Below, piece by piece: positions 34,843 through 43,214 of a DNA stretch of 64,000 bases; the first letter of the stretch is position 1, and each line of letters opens with the position of its first letter. The notes beneath the pieces were generated by a model. It searched no databases. It was given only the letters and a program-made list of their open reading frames with translations, and was not told the origin of the DNA. The translations under genes and the position numbers were made by a program. Source of the stretch: JAUILH01 sp964230215 (GTDB taxonomy: Bacteria > Bacteroidota > Bacteroidia > Flavobacteriales_D > JAUILH01); the NCBI GenBank assembly GCA_964230215.1, contig CAXRGQ010000016.1, forward strand, positions 124,001-188,000. Reading direction: 5' to 3'.

Positions 34843-34869
34843 GAGGGTGGCTTGCCACCCTCTTTTTTT
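34843..34869 (+). terminator. Terminator after hpd
   Basis: Perfect 8-bp stem (34843-34850 and 34855-34862, loop CTTG) followed by T7. It lies 8 bases before the kmo start, so some readthrough or an internal promoter is needed for kmo. Confidence 0.9.
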
Positions 34870-34876
34870 ACATCAT

Positions 34877-36223
34877 ATGAAGGAGGCGACTATTATTGGG
34901 GCAGGTTTAGCAGGCTCTCTTTGGGCTGTTTACCTAGCAAAAGCTGGTTACAAAGTAAATGTATTTGAAAGAAGGCCTGATATACGTAAGGCAGAAATAT
35001 CAGCGGGTAAATCCATAAACCTAGCACTATCTCATCGGGGATGGAATGCTCTTAGAGCAGTTGGAATAGACAAAGAGGTTGAGGACATAGCTATACCGAT
35101 GACTGGTAGAATAATGCACGATCTTGAAGGCAACTTAACTTATCAGCCCTATGGACAAGAAGGCCAAGCGATATTTTCCATTTCACGTGGTGATTTAAAT
35201 GCACGTATGATGGATATTGCAGAGCGCGAAGGTAATGGCAATGTTACCATACATTACAACTGTAAGTGCCTTGATGTTGACACTGTTAGCGGCGACATTC
35301 AGTTTTTGAATTCGGAAACTGGAGAACAATTTTCACATAAAAGCGATTTGATTTTTGGATGCGATGGCGCATTCTCAGCCGTAAGATATACCGCAATGCA
35401 AAAGCTTGACAGATTTGACTATATGCAGGACTACATTGAGGACGGTTATCGTGAAATATTGCTTCCAGCGAATCCAGACGGATCATATAAACTAGACAAA
35501 AACGCTCTTCACATATGGCCTAGAGGTCGATTTATGCTAATAGCTTTGGCCAATGACGATGGTTCATTCACCTGCACCTTATTCATGCCATTCGAGAATC
35601 ATGAAAGCTCATTTGATAAGCTTAAATCTAAAGAAGATGTGGAGAAATTCTTCAAGACTACCTTTCCAGACTTCTATGACATGATGCCGGATGTGGCAGA
35701 TCAATGGGAATCTCATCCATTATCATCCCTAGCGATAATTAGATGCTACCCTTGGACACACGGAAAAGTTGCCTTAATGGGTGACGCTGCTCACGCCACT
35801 GTTCCGTTTTATGGCCAGGGGATGAATGCAAGTATGGAAGATTGTTTCGCCATGGGTGAGCTCATGAAAAAACACAATGAAGATTGGCCAACAATATTTA
35901 AGGCTTATCAAGAAGAAAGAAAACCTAATGGTGACGCACTTCAAGACTTATCTCTCCAGAATTATCTAGTGATGCGTGATTATGTCGCCGATCCACAATT
36001 CTTATTAAAACGTCAGTTTGAAAGAAGAATCGAACAGTTATATCCAGAAAAATATATTGCCATGTATTCTATGGTGAGTTTTTCGAACGTACCATATGCA
36101 GAAGCCTGGGAAAAAGGCATGAAACAAAGCAAGTATATCGATGAGATTATGGCTAAGAATGATATAAAGAGTATGATGGAGGATGGCTCGATTGACAATC
36201 TTATCCATAAGGTCTTTGGATAG
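34877..36223 (+). CDS. kmo: Kynurenine 3-monooxygenase
   Basis: 448 residues from the ATG at 34877; a longer version from 34841 would start inside the hpd terminator. A flavin monooxygenase that hydroxylates L-kynurenine to 3-hydroxykynurenine in tryptophan breakdown or NAD synthesis. The FAD-binding ATIIGAGLAGSLWAVYLAKAG starts the protein, RGDLNARMMDIAE gives the DG/GD region, and GDAAHATVPFYGQGMNASME is the second FAD motif. The C-terminal helical tail with FERRIEQLYPEKY is as in bacterial KMO. No promoter is obvious. The partner ACMSD-like gene is at 51498. Kynurenine formamidase, kynureninase and 3-hydroxyanthranilate dioxygenase are absent here. Confidence 0.95.
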   Translation: MKEATIIGAGLAGSLWAVYLAKAGYKVNVFERRPDIRKAEISAGKSINLALSHRGWNALRAVGIDKEVEDIAIPMTGRIMHDLEGNLTYQPYGQEGQAIFSISRGDLNARMMDIAEREGNGNVTIHYNCKCLDVDTVSGDIQFLNSETGEQFSHKSDLIFGCDGAFSAVRYTAMQKLDRFDYMQDYIEDGYREILLPANPDGSYKLDKNALHIWPRGRFMLIALANDDGSFTCTLFMPFENHESSFDKLKSKEDVEKFFKTTFPDFYDMMPDVADQWESHPLSSLAIIRCYPWTHGKVALMGDAAHATVPFYGQGMNASMEDCFAMGELMKKHNEDWPTIFKAYQEERKPNGDALQDLSLQNYLVMRDYVADPQFLLKRQFERRIEQLYPEKYIAMYSMVSFSNVPYAEAWEKGMKQSKYIDEIMAKNDIKSMMEDGSIDNLIHKVFG

Positions 36224-36264
36224 AAATAATTTGCATGCAGCGACATGTGAGACCAATGGTGGTG

Positions 36265-36272
36265 TAGTTTTG
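36265..36272 (+). promoter_or_regulatory. Candidate -7 element for the pirin-GNAT operon
   Basis: TAGTTTTG, 56 bases before the ATG at 36329. Confidence 0.4.
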
Positions 36273-36328
36273 TATAAACGACCATTTTTTTCTACGGAAT
36301 ATAAACTAGTCATAATAAAACATCTACT

Positions 36329-37225
36329 ATGCAATCAAACGTTGGATTAGTTATTGAGGAAAGAGCTGCAGATATTGGCAACTTTATCGTTGGAAGACTT
36401 CTACCCTTCAGACAAAAAAGGACAGTTGGACCATTCTTATTCATAGATCACATGGGTCCATCATGTTTAGCTGAACATCAAAATCTGGATGTGCCTCCTC
36501 ACCCTCATATTGGACTATCAACGCTAACATATTTATTTGATGGGGCGATACACCACAGAGACAGCATGGGGAATTCGGTGGAGATAGAACCCGGAGAGGT
36601 TAATTGGATGACATCTGGAAAAGGTGTCGTGCATTCAGAAAGAACTCCCGAGCGATTGAGAAAAAAAGACAAGTTTTTACATGGCTTTCAAATCTGGATT
36701 GGTTTACCTAAGAATCTTGAGCAAGCTGAACCCTCATTTTACCATATTAACAGAGAAGACATTCCGACCTGGAATAATAATAGTGCCTCATATAAACTTA
36801 TTGCTGGAGAAATTGAAGGCATTAAATCACCCGTTCCTGTTCATAGCCCTCTATATTTTATAGAAATCAAAACAACCGCTTCTGAAAAGATAAATATTGG
36901 AGCAAAATTATTCGGTGAAGTGGGAATGTACGTGTTAGACGGCTCAGTTAAAATCGAAGGCAATGACTATGGCAGCAAACAATTATTGATTGCAAAGAAT
37001 GCATCCCTATGCAAATTCGAGACAAACGGAGCATGTACGCTATATCTATTCGGAGGCGAACCATTTGATGAACCGCGTCATCTTTATTGGAATTTTGCAA
37101 GCTCGAGCAAAGAAGTACTTAACAAAGCTAAAGAGGATTGGGAAAATCAAAATTATGATGCATTTCCCAAAATACCGGGCGATGACAAAGAATTTGTACC
37201 ATTACCTCAACCCAAATTAAAATGA
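36329..37225 (+). CDS. Pirin family protein
   Basis: 298 residues. Double cupin. The metal-binding residues of the N-terminal cupin are visible as His-x-His in PPHPHIGLSTLTYLF and HxE in GVVHSERTPE. Pirins are cytoplasmic iron proteins; some have quercetinase activity and others regulate transcription or metabolism. The C-terminal cupin (about 190-290) is degenerate. No signal peptide is present, in contrast to the second pirin at 43727. It overlaps the GNAT gene by the 4 bases ATGA, so the two are co-translated. Confidence 0.93.
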   Translation: MQSNVGLVIEERAADIGNFIVGRLLPFRQKRTVGPFLFIDHMGPSCLAEHQNLDVPPHPHIGLSTLTYLFDGAIHHRDSMGNSVEIEPGEVNWMTSGKGVVHSERTPERLRKKDKFLHGFQIWIGLPKNLEQAEPSFYHINREDIPTWNNNSASYKLIAGEIEGIKSPVPVHSPLYFIEIKTTASEKINIGAKLFGEVGMYVLDGSVKIEGNDYGSKQLLIAKNASLCKFETNGACTLYLFGGEPFDEPRHLYWNFASSSKEVLNKAKEDWENQNYDAFPKIPGDDKEFVPLPQPKLK

Positions 37226-37506
37226 TATCATTCAAACACGACACACATAATCAAGGAGGCACTTTTTACATCCTTGCTGACAATCAAAAAGCAGGGGAAA
37301 TAACTTATGTATGGGCGGGAGAAGACAAATTCATTATTGATCACACCGAAACATACGAAGACTTCAGCGGCAAGGGATATGGTAGAATGCTCGTAGAAAA
37401 AGCGATTGAATATGCCAATTCAAAAGGTGTTAAAATATTGCCCCTTTGCCCTTATGCTCGTCGAATAATGGAATCGGATGTAAGAATGTCTACATTGATC
37501 TATTAA
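37222..37506 (+). CDS. Small GNAT-fold acetyltransferase (YidJ/GCN5-like)
   Basis: 94 residues, the length of the minimal N-acetyltransferase type typified by yeast YjdJ-like and human GNAT-related proteins. The core reads GEITYVWAGEDKFIIDHTET followed by the acetyl-CoA-binding GKGYGRMLVEKAIEYA and the late strand ILPLCPYARRIME with its Cys. The substrate is unknown; members of this group are predicted to acetylate small amines or proteins. It is translationally coupled to the pirin gene (4-base ATGA overlap). A short hairpin (37509-37524) separates it from the convergent uspA gene. Confidence 0.88.
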   Translation: MISFKHDTHNQGGTFYILADNQKAGEITYVWAGEDKFIIDHTETYEDFSGKGYGRMLVEKAIEYANSKGVKILPLCPYARRIMESDVRMSTLIY

Positions 37507-37528
37507 ATCAGTGTAGACACACTGCCAA

Positions 37529-38341
37529 TTATTTGAGGATAAGCACAGGTATTTTAGAGTGCATAGTTAGCTGTCTTGTCATACTTCTATGGAAAAGTGA
37601 CTTTAAGAATCCCTCGTGATGCGGAATAAGCGCTAAAGTGTCCATATTTTCGAAATCAGCATTATCAAGAATTGTGCTTTCAAGTGTCTCAAGGGGAGCA
37701 AAAGCAATATCGATTTCGTATGAAACACCTGCCTTTTTTAACTCATCAAATTCAGCCGGGTTTTCAATCGTATCGACATCATTGTCCTTGGTACTAACAT
37801 AAAGAATGTGAAGCTTAGCATCAAAATCCTTAATGAATTTAGCAAGTTTCTGAACTCTTGAACGGTATTTTTCATTTTCAAAATCCGTTGCGAACATCAC
37901 TTTGTCAACCGACTCAATTTTTGATTCTTTTGGCACTACAATAACTGGAATTACCGAGTTTTTAACGACTGCAGTTGCATTACTACCCAATAAATTACCA
38001 ATAGTTCCTGAAGCACCTGTGGTCCCAATTATTACATAATCATATTCACCTTCATCTATGTCCGCAACGCGTTGAGAAATTGAAGTAAACTCTATTAATT
38101 GAGTAAAAGCCTCTTCTGAATACTTTTGTTTTAAGGCACCAATCAACTCATTCATGCTATCTTGAGACATTGCAAGCATTTCTGACTCTAAACTTTTCAT
38201 CATTGTTGCTCCAGCTTGTGGTGTCTGAATACTATGATACAGCACAAACTCTACATCTGGACGATTAGAGAAATTTAATACTGCGTAGTCTATTGCTTTC
38301 AGCGAGCAATCTGAGAAATCGGTTGGGATTAGTAATTTCAT
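37529..38341 (-). CDS. Tandem universal stress protein
   Basis: 270 residues with two UspA domains (about 1-138 and 145-270). The first has the nucleotide-binding loop GTTGASGTIGNLLGSNA followed by VVKNSVIPVIVVPK, so it probably binds ATP; the second keeps the fold (VMFATDFENEKY, TLALIPHHEG) but its loop is less typical. Both begin with the LIPTDFSDCSLKAIDYA-type strand. Such proteins help survive starvation, oxidative and other stress. It is monocistronic. No promoter matching the local consensus is visible in front of it. Confidence 0.93.
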   Translation of the reverse strand: MKLLIPTDFSDCSLKAIDYAVLNFSNRPDVEFVLYHSIQTPQAGATMMKSLESEMLAMSQDSMNELIGALKQKYSEEAFTQLIEFTSISQRVADIDEGEYDYVIIGTTGASGTIGNLLGSNATAVVKNSVIPVIVVPKESKIESVDKVMFATDFENEKYRSRVQKLAKFIKDFDAKLHILYVSTKDNDVDTIENPAEFDELKKAGVSYEIDIAFAPLETLESTILDNADFENMDTLALIPHHEGFLKSLFHRSMTRQLTMHSKIPVLILK

Positions 38342-38405
38342 ATTCGTTTTATTTTCGGCTAAGATATACCAGCAATTTCCACTATTATTTGATAAGTGTC
38401 AATAT

Positions 38406-38413
38406 TATGTTTG
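38406..38413 (+). promoter_or_regulatory. Candidate -7 element for the lipoprotein-mobA pair
   Basis: TATGTTTG, 12 bases before the ATG at 38426. Confidence 0.5.
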
Positions 38414-38425
38414 ATATTTGTCATA

Positions 38426-38836
38426 ATGTTAACATCAATTGTCAGGATTGTTCCATTTCTATTGATTTTGCTCGCTTGCAATAAAGAGAAGCCGAAAAGC
38501 GACACTACAATTAAAACTCAAGTTGAAGAACTAAGTTCACTAGAAGTATCGCTTGAGGACAGTTTAAATACAGCTGCGCTCAGCATAGACTCTCTTTTAT
38601 GTGACGATTACATATGTCGCCCTTATTTAATGGACGATCTTGCCCAGCCCTTGGTTAACGACTACATTAAACTCGTACAGTCTTTAGACACATTGCAACA
38701 ACGTCTTGACCGTCTTGATACAGGCAGAGATGAACTACTCCTCCTCTATCAGTCAATCATTGCTAAACGTGATTCCATTAAGGCACTTAAGGCAAAAATG
38801 GATGCTGGCATTAAACGAATTGAAAACCATGAGTAA
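38426..38836 (+). CDS. Small lipoprotein with coiled-coil region
   Basis: 136 residues from the ATG at 38426; the longer version from 38396 overlaps the promoter element. The lipoprotein signal ends LLILLACNKE (Cys 17). The mature protein is acidic and Ser/Leu-rich and then forms a helical coiled coil (about 75-136, with LVQSLDTLQQRLDRLDTGRD). I do not recognise a family. Its stop overlaps the mobA start by 8 bases, an unexpected coupling of an envelope lipoprotein with molybdenum cofactor synthesis. Confidence 0.68.
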   Translation: MLTSIVRIVPFLLILLACNKEKPKSDTTIKTQVEELSSLEVSLEDSLNTAALSIDSLLCDDYICRPYLMDDLAQPLVNDYIKLVQSLDTLQQRLDRLDTGRDELLLLYQSIIAKRDSIKALKAKMDAGIKRIENHE

Positions 38837-39383
38837 ACTTAGCTTAGCAGGTGTTTTGCTAGCAGGCGGAACCAGCAAACGCATGGGACAAGATAAGGCG
38901 TCTTACATTTTTAAAGGAAAACCATTGATGGATTACAGTTTAGATATTTTGAAAGCTGTAAGTGATACTCAAATAATTGTAAGTAAAGACAAGCGGCATA
39001 CCCGCCAGAATATAAAAATGATAGCAGATGTAATTGAAGATGCTGGCCCCTTAGGCGCTATATATTCTGCACTTGATTTTATCGATAAGGACTACGCTAT
39101 TGTGTTAGCTTGTGATACACCTTATGTAGTTACAGAGGTAATTAACACCTTGATTTCTTCCATCAAGAGTTATTCGATTGTTATTGCCGCTCACAATGAT
39201 AGAGTTCACCCCACGATTGGTATTTACAAACAATCTATCCATAAACAGTTGGGTGAATTCTTAAAAAAAGGTAATCGAAAAATGATGGACTTTATTGAAA
39301 GTCAAGAGTACGTCACGGTTGATTTCTCTCACATGGATGAAAATATCTTTCGTAATATCAACTCAGTTCAAGATTTAGCCTAA
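38829..39383 (+). CDS. mobA: Molybdenum cofactor guanylyltransferase
   Basis: 185 residues from the ATG at 38829; the preceding in-frame sequence lies within the lipoprotein gene in another frame. MobA attaches GMP to molybdopterin to form the guanine dinucleotide cofactor used by DMSO-reductase family enzymes. The GT-A fold nucleotide motif GVLLAGGTSKRMGQDKA starts the protein, followed by DAGPLGAIYSAL and the metal-binding VLACDTPYV. The C-terminus ends NINSVQDLA. Its last bases overlap the convergent moaCB stop by 4. The 185-residue length fits. Confidence 0.93.
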   Translation: MSKLSLAGVLLAGGTSKRMGQDKASYIFKGKPLMDYSLDILKAVSDTQIIVSKDKRHTRQNIKMIADVIEDAGPLGAIYSALDFIDKDYAIVLACDTPYVVTEVINTLISSIKSYSIVIAAHNDRVHPTIGIYKQSIHKQLGEFLKKGNRKMMDFIESQEYVTVDFSHMDENIFRNINSVQDLA

Positions 39384-40291
39384 TCGTGACGCGCTCCTTT
39401 GAGCACTCCAAAAATATGCAACAATGATGGAAACAAAGCATCCATACTCTCTTGTGCTCCCTTTGTTGAACCGGGAAGCGTCAATACAAGCGTGTTATCT
39501 TTAATACCTGCAACACCCCTGCTTAACATAGCATAAGGTGTTCGGTCTTGTCCATAAGATCTTGCAGCCTCCATTACACCCGGCATTTCCTTATCCAAAA
39601 GTGGCATTATTACATCTGGTGTGCTATCTCGTGGAGAAACCCCAGTTCCACCCGTATAAATCAACAAGTCTGTTTTTGCGTCAACTGCATTTTCAAATTC
39701 AGATTTGATAGAAGATTTATCATCAGGAACCACACGGTATTCTATAATTTCCACTGCATAAGATTTAAGCACATCCATAATGGCATGCCCAGCCTTGTCT
39801 TCCTTATCTCCTGCTGCAATCGAATCTGAACAAACCACAACATGTGCCTTGATGCCCTTTCTGAAACGTTTAGTGAAATCTGACTTCCCACCCTTCTTTT
39901 GTAAAAGACGAATACAGCCAATTTCTACTCCCTTATCTATTGGTTTGAGCATATCATAGATATTAAGCGCAACCACACTTGCTCCATGCATAGCCTCAAC
40001 CTCAACACCCGTCTTATAAATAGTCTTAACTAATACGCTGATGATTATCTCAAGTCCATCAATTTCATAAGATATATCGGTATGCTCGATCGGCATTGGG
40101 TGACAATCAGGTAAAAGCTCTGGTGTTTTCTTAACCCCAAGCAATCCAGCCGCACGACTCATTGCAAAAACATCTCCTTTCGGTACTTCATTGTTTTTAA
40201 TTGCATCAATTGTTGACTGAGCACTTACAAGTACGCGAGCTTCAGCTTTGGCTATCCTCAATGTTGAATGCTTGTGTGTAATATCTACCAT
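39380..40291 (-). CDS. moaCB: Fused MoaC-MoaB/MogA protein
   Basis: 303 residues. Residues 1-145 or so are MoaC (cyclic pyranopterin monophosphate synthase): MVDITHKHSTLRIAKAEARV start, LLPDCHPMPI with its conserved Cys-His, VEAMHGASVVALNIYDM and the catalytic-region KPIDKGVEIG. Residues 150-303 are a MogA/MoaB domain (molybdopterin adenylyltransferase): VVVCSDSIAAGDKEDKAG and LLIYTGGTGVSPRDSTPD, the nucleotide-binding motif. The fusion joins an early and a late step of cofactor synthesis. It is the last gene of the moeA-moaD-moaE-moaCB operon. Confidence 0.95.
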   Translation of the reverse strand: MVDITHKHSTLRIAKAEARVLVSAQSTIDAIKNNEVPKGDVFAMSRAAGLLGVKKTPELLPDCHPMPIEHTDISYEIDGLEIIISVLVKTIYKTGVEVEAMHGASVVALNIYDMLKPIDKGVEIGCIRLLQKKGGKSDFTKRFRKGIKAHVVVCSDSIAAGDKEDKAGHAIMDVLKSYAVEIIEYRVVPDDKSSIKSEFENAVDAKTDLLIYTGGTGVSPRDSTPDVIMPLLDKEMPGVMEAARSYGQDRTPYAMLSRGVAGIKDNTLVLTLPGSTKGAQESMDALFPSLLHIFGVLKGARHD

Positions 40292-40292
40292 C

Positions 40293-40736
40293 TTACTTAT
40301 TTACTTTCCACGTGTGTGTATCGTCTAGAAAAATCTCTTTGCCAAATATAGGTGCCTTCGCTTTAATCTCTTCTACTAAGTACCTACATGCTTCCATGGC
40401 CTCATTTCTATGAGCTGATGAGGTAAATACAAATAGACATAACTCCCCGGCTTTCACTTTTCCCAAACTATGATAAATGTGCATACATGTTAAATCAAAC
40501 TTTTCGAATGTGGCTTCACGAATTTCATGCACTTCCTTTAAAGCTAGTTCGATATTGGCTGAATACTCTATCGCTTTAACTTCCTTGCCATCAATCTTAT
40601 CTGCCCTAACTTGTCCTAAAAATATGTCGTGTGCACCAATATTGGTTTTTACCTGATGATGCGCAATTGAATTAGCTATTTTTTCTGGACTTATCGCTCC
40701 ATCAAGAAAAATATTCTTTGGTTCTTTTCTTTTCAT
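40293..40736 (-). CDS. moaE: Molybdopterin synthase catalytic subunit MoaE
   Basis: 147 residues from the ATG at 40736. It inserts dithiolene sulfur into the pterin precursor, using the thiocarboxylated MoaD C-terminus. Signature residues are GAHDIFLGQVRAD, AIEYSANIELAL, HIYHSLGKVKAGEL and the catalytic Lys in EIKAKAPIFGKE. A longer TTG reading from 40754 is possible but AGGAGG lies 8 bases before the ATG, and that motif is coded by the MoaD Gly-Gly end. It is separated by one base from moaCB. Confidence 0.95.
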   Translation of the reverse strand: MKRKEPKNIFLDGAISPEKIANSIAHHQVKTNIGAHDIFLGQVRADKIDGKEVKAIEYSANIELALKEVHEIREATFEKFDLTCMHIYHSLGKVKAGELCLFVFTSSAHRNEAMEACRYLVEEIKAKAPIFGKEIFLDDTHTWKVNK

Positions 40737-40740
40737 AATC

Positions 40741-40971
40741 TTATCCTCCTGCAAATGGCGGCATTAATGCTATAATATCGCCTTGTTTGAGTTGAACATC
40801 CTCGTCTATGATCTCATTATTCAATGCGACCCTGTAAACCTTAGCATTAAGACTTGGGAATTCCTCTTTTAAGGCATCTAGACACTTTCTTAAAGATTGG
40901 AATGTAGACATTTCTATCTTTTCCTTTCCCACTATATCCGTTAGCTCTCCGTATAAATGAATATGAATCAT
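40741..40971 (-). CDS. moaD: Molybdopterin synthase sulfur-carrier subunit MoaD
   Basis: 76 residues, ubiquitin-like fold, ending in the invariant Gly-Gly (PPFAGG) that is activated and thiocarboxylated. The pattern MIHIHLYGELTDIVGKEKIE and ALNNEIIDEDVQLKQGDIIALMPP are typical. The sulfur transfer partner MoeB is not in the window. It overlaps moeA by 4 bases upstream, and its final codons GGA GGA form the Shine-Dalgarno-like sequence of moaE. Confidence 0.95.
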   Translation of the reverse strand: MIHIHLYGELTDIVGKEKIEMSTFQSLRKCLDALKEEFPSLNAKVYRVALNNEIIDEDVQLKQGDIIALMPPFAGG

Positions 40972-42158
40972 AGCTTATAACATTTTACGATTTCACCTTT
41001 TTGATAACACGCTTTCTCGCCATTCAAATATACCAAGCAATCCGCTTCCGCAAAACTCTTAAGCATGGCCGAGCTCTGATACTCAAGTACATCAACAGAT
41101 CCGCCGTCCTGCTTGGCTTTTAAAAATTGAGAGCGCCCTCCGTTTAGTTCGATTGTTTCCTTCAAACTTAAATTAATTGTATCTGTATAAAATTCACTCC
41201 ATCCCATCATTTTACGAATAGCTGGGTTAACATACACATACATACATGTTAGCGCAGCTGCCGGGTTACCGGGAAGGGCAAATATGTATTGCTGATCTCG
41301 CTTTCCAAAAAATAAAGGTTTACCCGGCTTTTGCTTCACCTTGTAGAACACTTTTTCTACTGACTTATCATCCAATATTTGGGCAACAAAATCATAATCA
41401 CCAACTGAAATTCCGCCACTAAAAATCACACAATCATACTCATCTAACTGCGTTTTAAACACCTCAATTGAATATTTCAACTCATCATTTAAATAAAACA
41501 CCTTTAAATACTGGTTATCAATATTTTTAACAGACCCAATAATCGCGTAAGAATTACTCTCGTAGATACATCCTGGGCGCAAATCTTCCGTGTTTTTTTG
41601 CAACTCTGAGCCTGTAATTACCACAGCTATATTAGCCTTTGGATAACACCATAATTTGCTCACTCCCATACCTGCTACATAACTAAGTCTTGCCGGGTTA
41701 AGAACATCACCTGACTTAGCAATGATTTCGCCTTTTGAAGTTTGTTCGGCTTCTGGTCGAATATTAGCACCTCTTTTAGGCCATATATCGATCTTAATTC
41801 TTGAATTTAGTTGGACTACATCTTCTTGACGGATAACCGTATCTGCCGAATCTGGCACCATAGCACCCGTGAAAATTCGTACAGCTTGCCCCTGTTTAAG
41901 TTGAGTGGATGAAGCATCTACTCCTGCTGCCACTTCACCGATTAGCTCCAAGTACTCTACTCCTTTATCCTCAAACCGCACCGCGTACCCATCCATAGCA
42001 GATTGACGGAAAGGAGGCATATTGATTTTAGATCTTAGATCTTCGGCTAATACTAAGCCACTGGCATCATCAATTGACATCAATTTAGGCGCCAGCAAGC
42101 TAACGTTCTGTCCAATTCTACTGAGAGCCTCCTCAACCGTTATTAAATCCGCCTCCAT
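40968..42158 (-). CDS. moeA: Molybdopterin molybdenumtransferase
   Basis: 396 residues, the normal length. It inserts molybdate into adenylylated molybdopterin. Domain signatures in order: MPPFRQSAMDGYAV near 50, GQAVRIFTGAMVPD near 105, the MogA-like domain with IAVVITGSEL and FSGGISVGDYDFV, and GNPAAALTCMYVYV near 300, followed by the small C-terminal barrel ending KCYKL. It is the first gene of a minus-strand operon (moeA-moaD-moaE-moaCB), divergent from moaA across only 59 bases. Confidence 0.96.
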   Translation of the reverse strand: MEADLITVEEALSRIGQNVSLLAPKLMSIDDASGLVLAEDLRSKINMPPFRQSAMDGYAVRFEDKGVEYLELIGEVAAGVDASSTQLKQGQAVRIFTGAMVPDSADTVIRQEDVVQLNSRIKIDIWPKRGANIRPEAEQTSKGEIIAKSGDVLNPARLSYVAGMGVSKLWCYPKANIAVVITGSELQKNTEDLRPGCIYESNSYAIIGSVKNIDNQYLKVFYLNDELKYSIEVFKTQLDEYDCVIFSGGISVGDYDFVAQILDDKSVEKVFYKVKQKPGKPLFFGKRDQQYIFALPGNPAAALTCMYVYVNPAIRKMMGWSEFYTDTINLSLKETIELNGGRSQFLKAKQDGGSVDVLEYQSSAMLKSFAEADCLVYLNGEKACYQKGEIVKCYKL

Positions 42159-42217
42159 ATTTCCGTAAAGTTAATATATGCGAGATTCATTCACTACTAT
42201 TATCTTTACTATTAGAA

Positions 42218-43204
42218 ATGAATTCCACACTGACAGATTCTTTTGGAAGGCAGCACAATTATCTACGACTGTCGATAATAGAGCGTTGTAATTTACGCTG
42301 CAAATACTGTATGCCTGAAGATGGCATCCCTTTAAGGCCAAAAGACGAATTCATGAGTTTCGAGGAAATAGAGACGATAACAAAGAAATTTGTTGAGCTA
42401 GGTGTGAATAAAATCAGACTTACCGGTGGTGAACCTCTAATCAGGAAAGACTTGCCAGTTATTTTAAACAAGCTCTCCAAACTTCCGGTTGAGCTAGCGG
42501 TTACTACTAATGGCATTTTGCTAGATAAATATCTCGACACCTTAATTGCTTCAAATTTTAGAAAAATCAATATTAGCATTGATAGCTTAAAAGAAGAGCG
42601 ATTTAACCACATTACTAGACGAAAACACTTTAAGCGAGTTCTAGATAACATCCAGCTTGCAATTCAATCAGAAGCTCAAATTAGCCTTAACATGGTTTTA
42701 ATAAAAGGCTTTAATGATGATGAGATATATGATTTTATTGAGTTGACAAACACGAATGATATTCTGGTGAATTTTATAGAATACATGCCTTTTGACGGCA
42801 CTGAGTGGAGTCTAGATCAATGCATTCCATTTAAGCAGCTCTTGAATATGGTTACATCCTTGTACCCAGAGTTGATGAAACTTGATGATGGTAAGAACGA
42901 TACAAGTAAAAAATATCAAGTTCCGAAATATAAGGGTAAAGTTGGCATTATCAGCTCTGTTAGTAACGGATTCTGCTCTGGCTGCAACCGAATTAGGTTA
43001 ACGGCCGATGGTAAACTGAAAAACTGTTTGTTTGGCGAATCAGAAACGGACATTCTTGGAGCCTTGCGATCAGGCAAAGAAATTGAACCATTGATTCGCA
43101 AAGCCATAAAAAGTAAGTTTGAAAAATATGGAGGTAATACCTCACTAAATAGTTTGAATTTAGAAGAAAGTAAAAACCGCCCTATGACTACAATTGGGGG
43201 CTAA
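42218..43204 (+). CDS. moaA: GTP 3',8-cyclase MoaA
   Basis: 328 residues. A radical-SAM enzyme with two 4Fe-4S clusters that rearranges GTP in the first step of Moco synthesis. The N-terminal cluster Cys are C24, C28 and C31 in CNLRCKYC, the C-terminal cluster Cys are in FCSGCNRIRL with CLFGE further on, and the protein ends with the conserved Gly-Gly tail (TTIGG). Its promoter region is shared with moeA; TATCTTTA and TAACTTTA are near-consensus -7 boxes in the two directions. It probably continues into the DUF1569 gene after a short gap. Confidence 0.96.
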   Translation: MNSTLTDSFGRQHNYLRLSIIERCNLRCKYCMPEDGIPLRPKDEFMSFEEIETITKKFVELGVNKIRLTGGEPLIRKDLPVILNKLSKLPVELAVTTNGILLDKYLDTLIASNFRKINISIDSLKEERFNHITRRKHFKRVLDNIQLAIQSEAQISLNMVLIKGFNDDEIYDFIELTNTNDILVNFIEYMPFDGTEWSLDQCIPFKQLLNMVTSLYPELMKLDDGKNDTSKKYQVPKYKGKVGIISSVSNGFCSGCNRIRLTADGKLKNCLFGESETDILGALRSGKEIEPLIRKAIKSKFEKYGGNTSLNSLNLEESKNRPMTTIGG

Positions 43205-43214
43205 AAACGAAATC

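Noticed and set aside
36013..36334. Minus-strand frames of 90 and 98 codons overlapping kmo
   Set aside because: They are antisense shadows of a well-supported gene.
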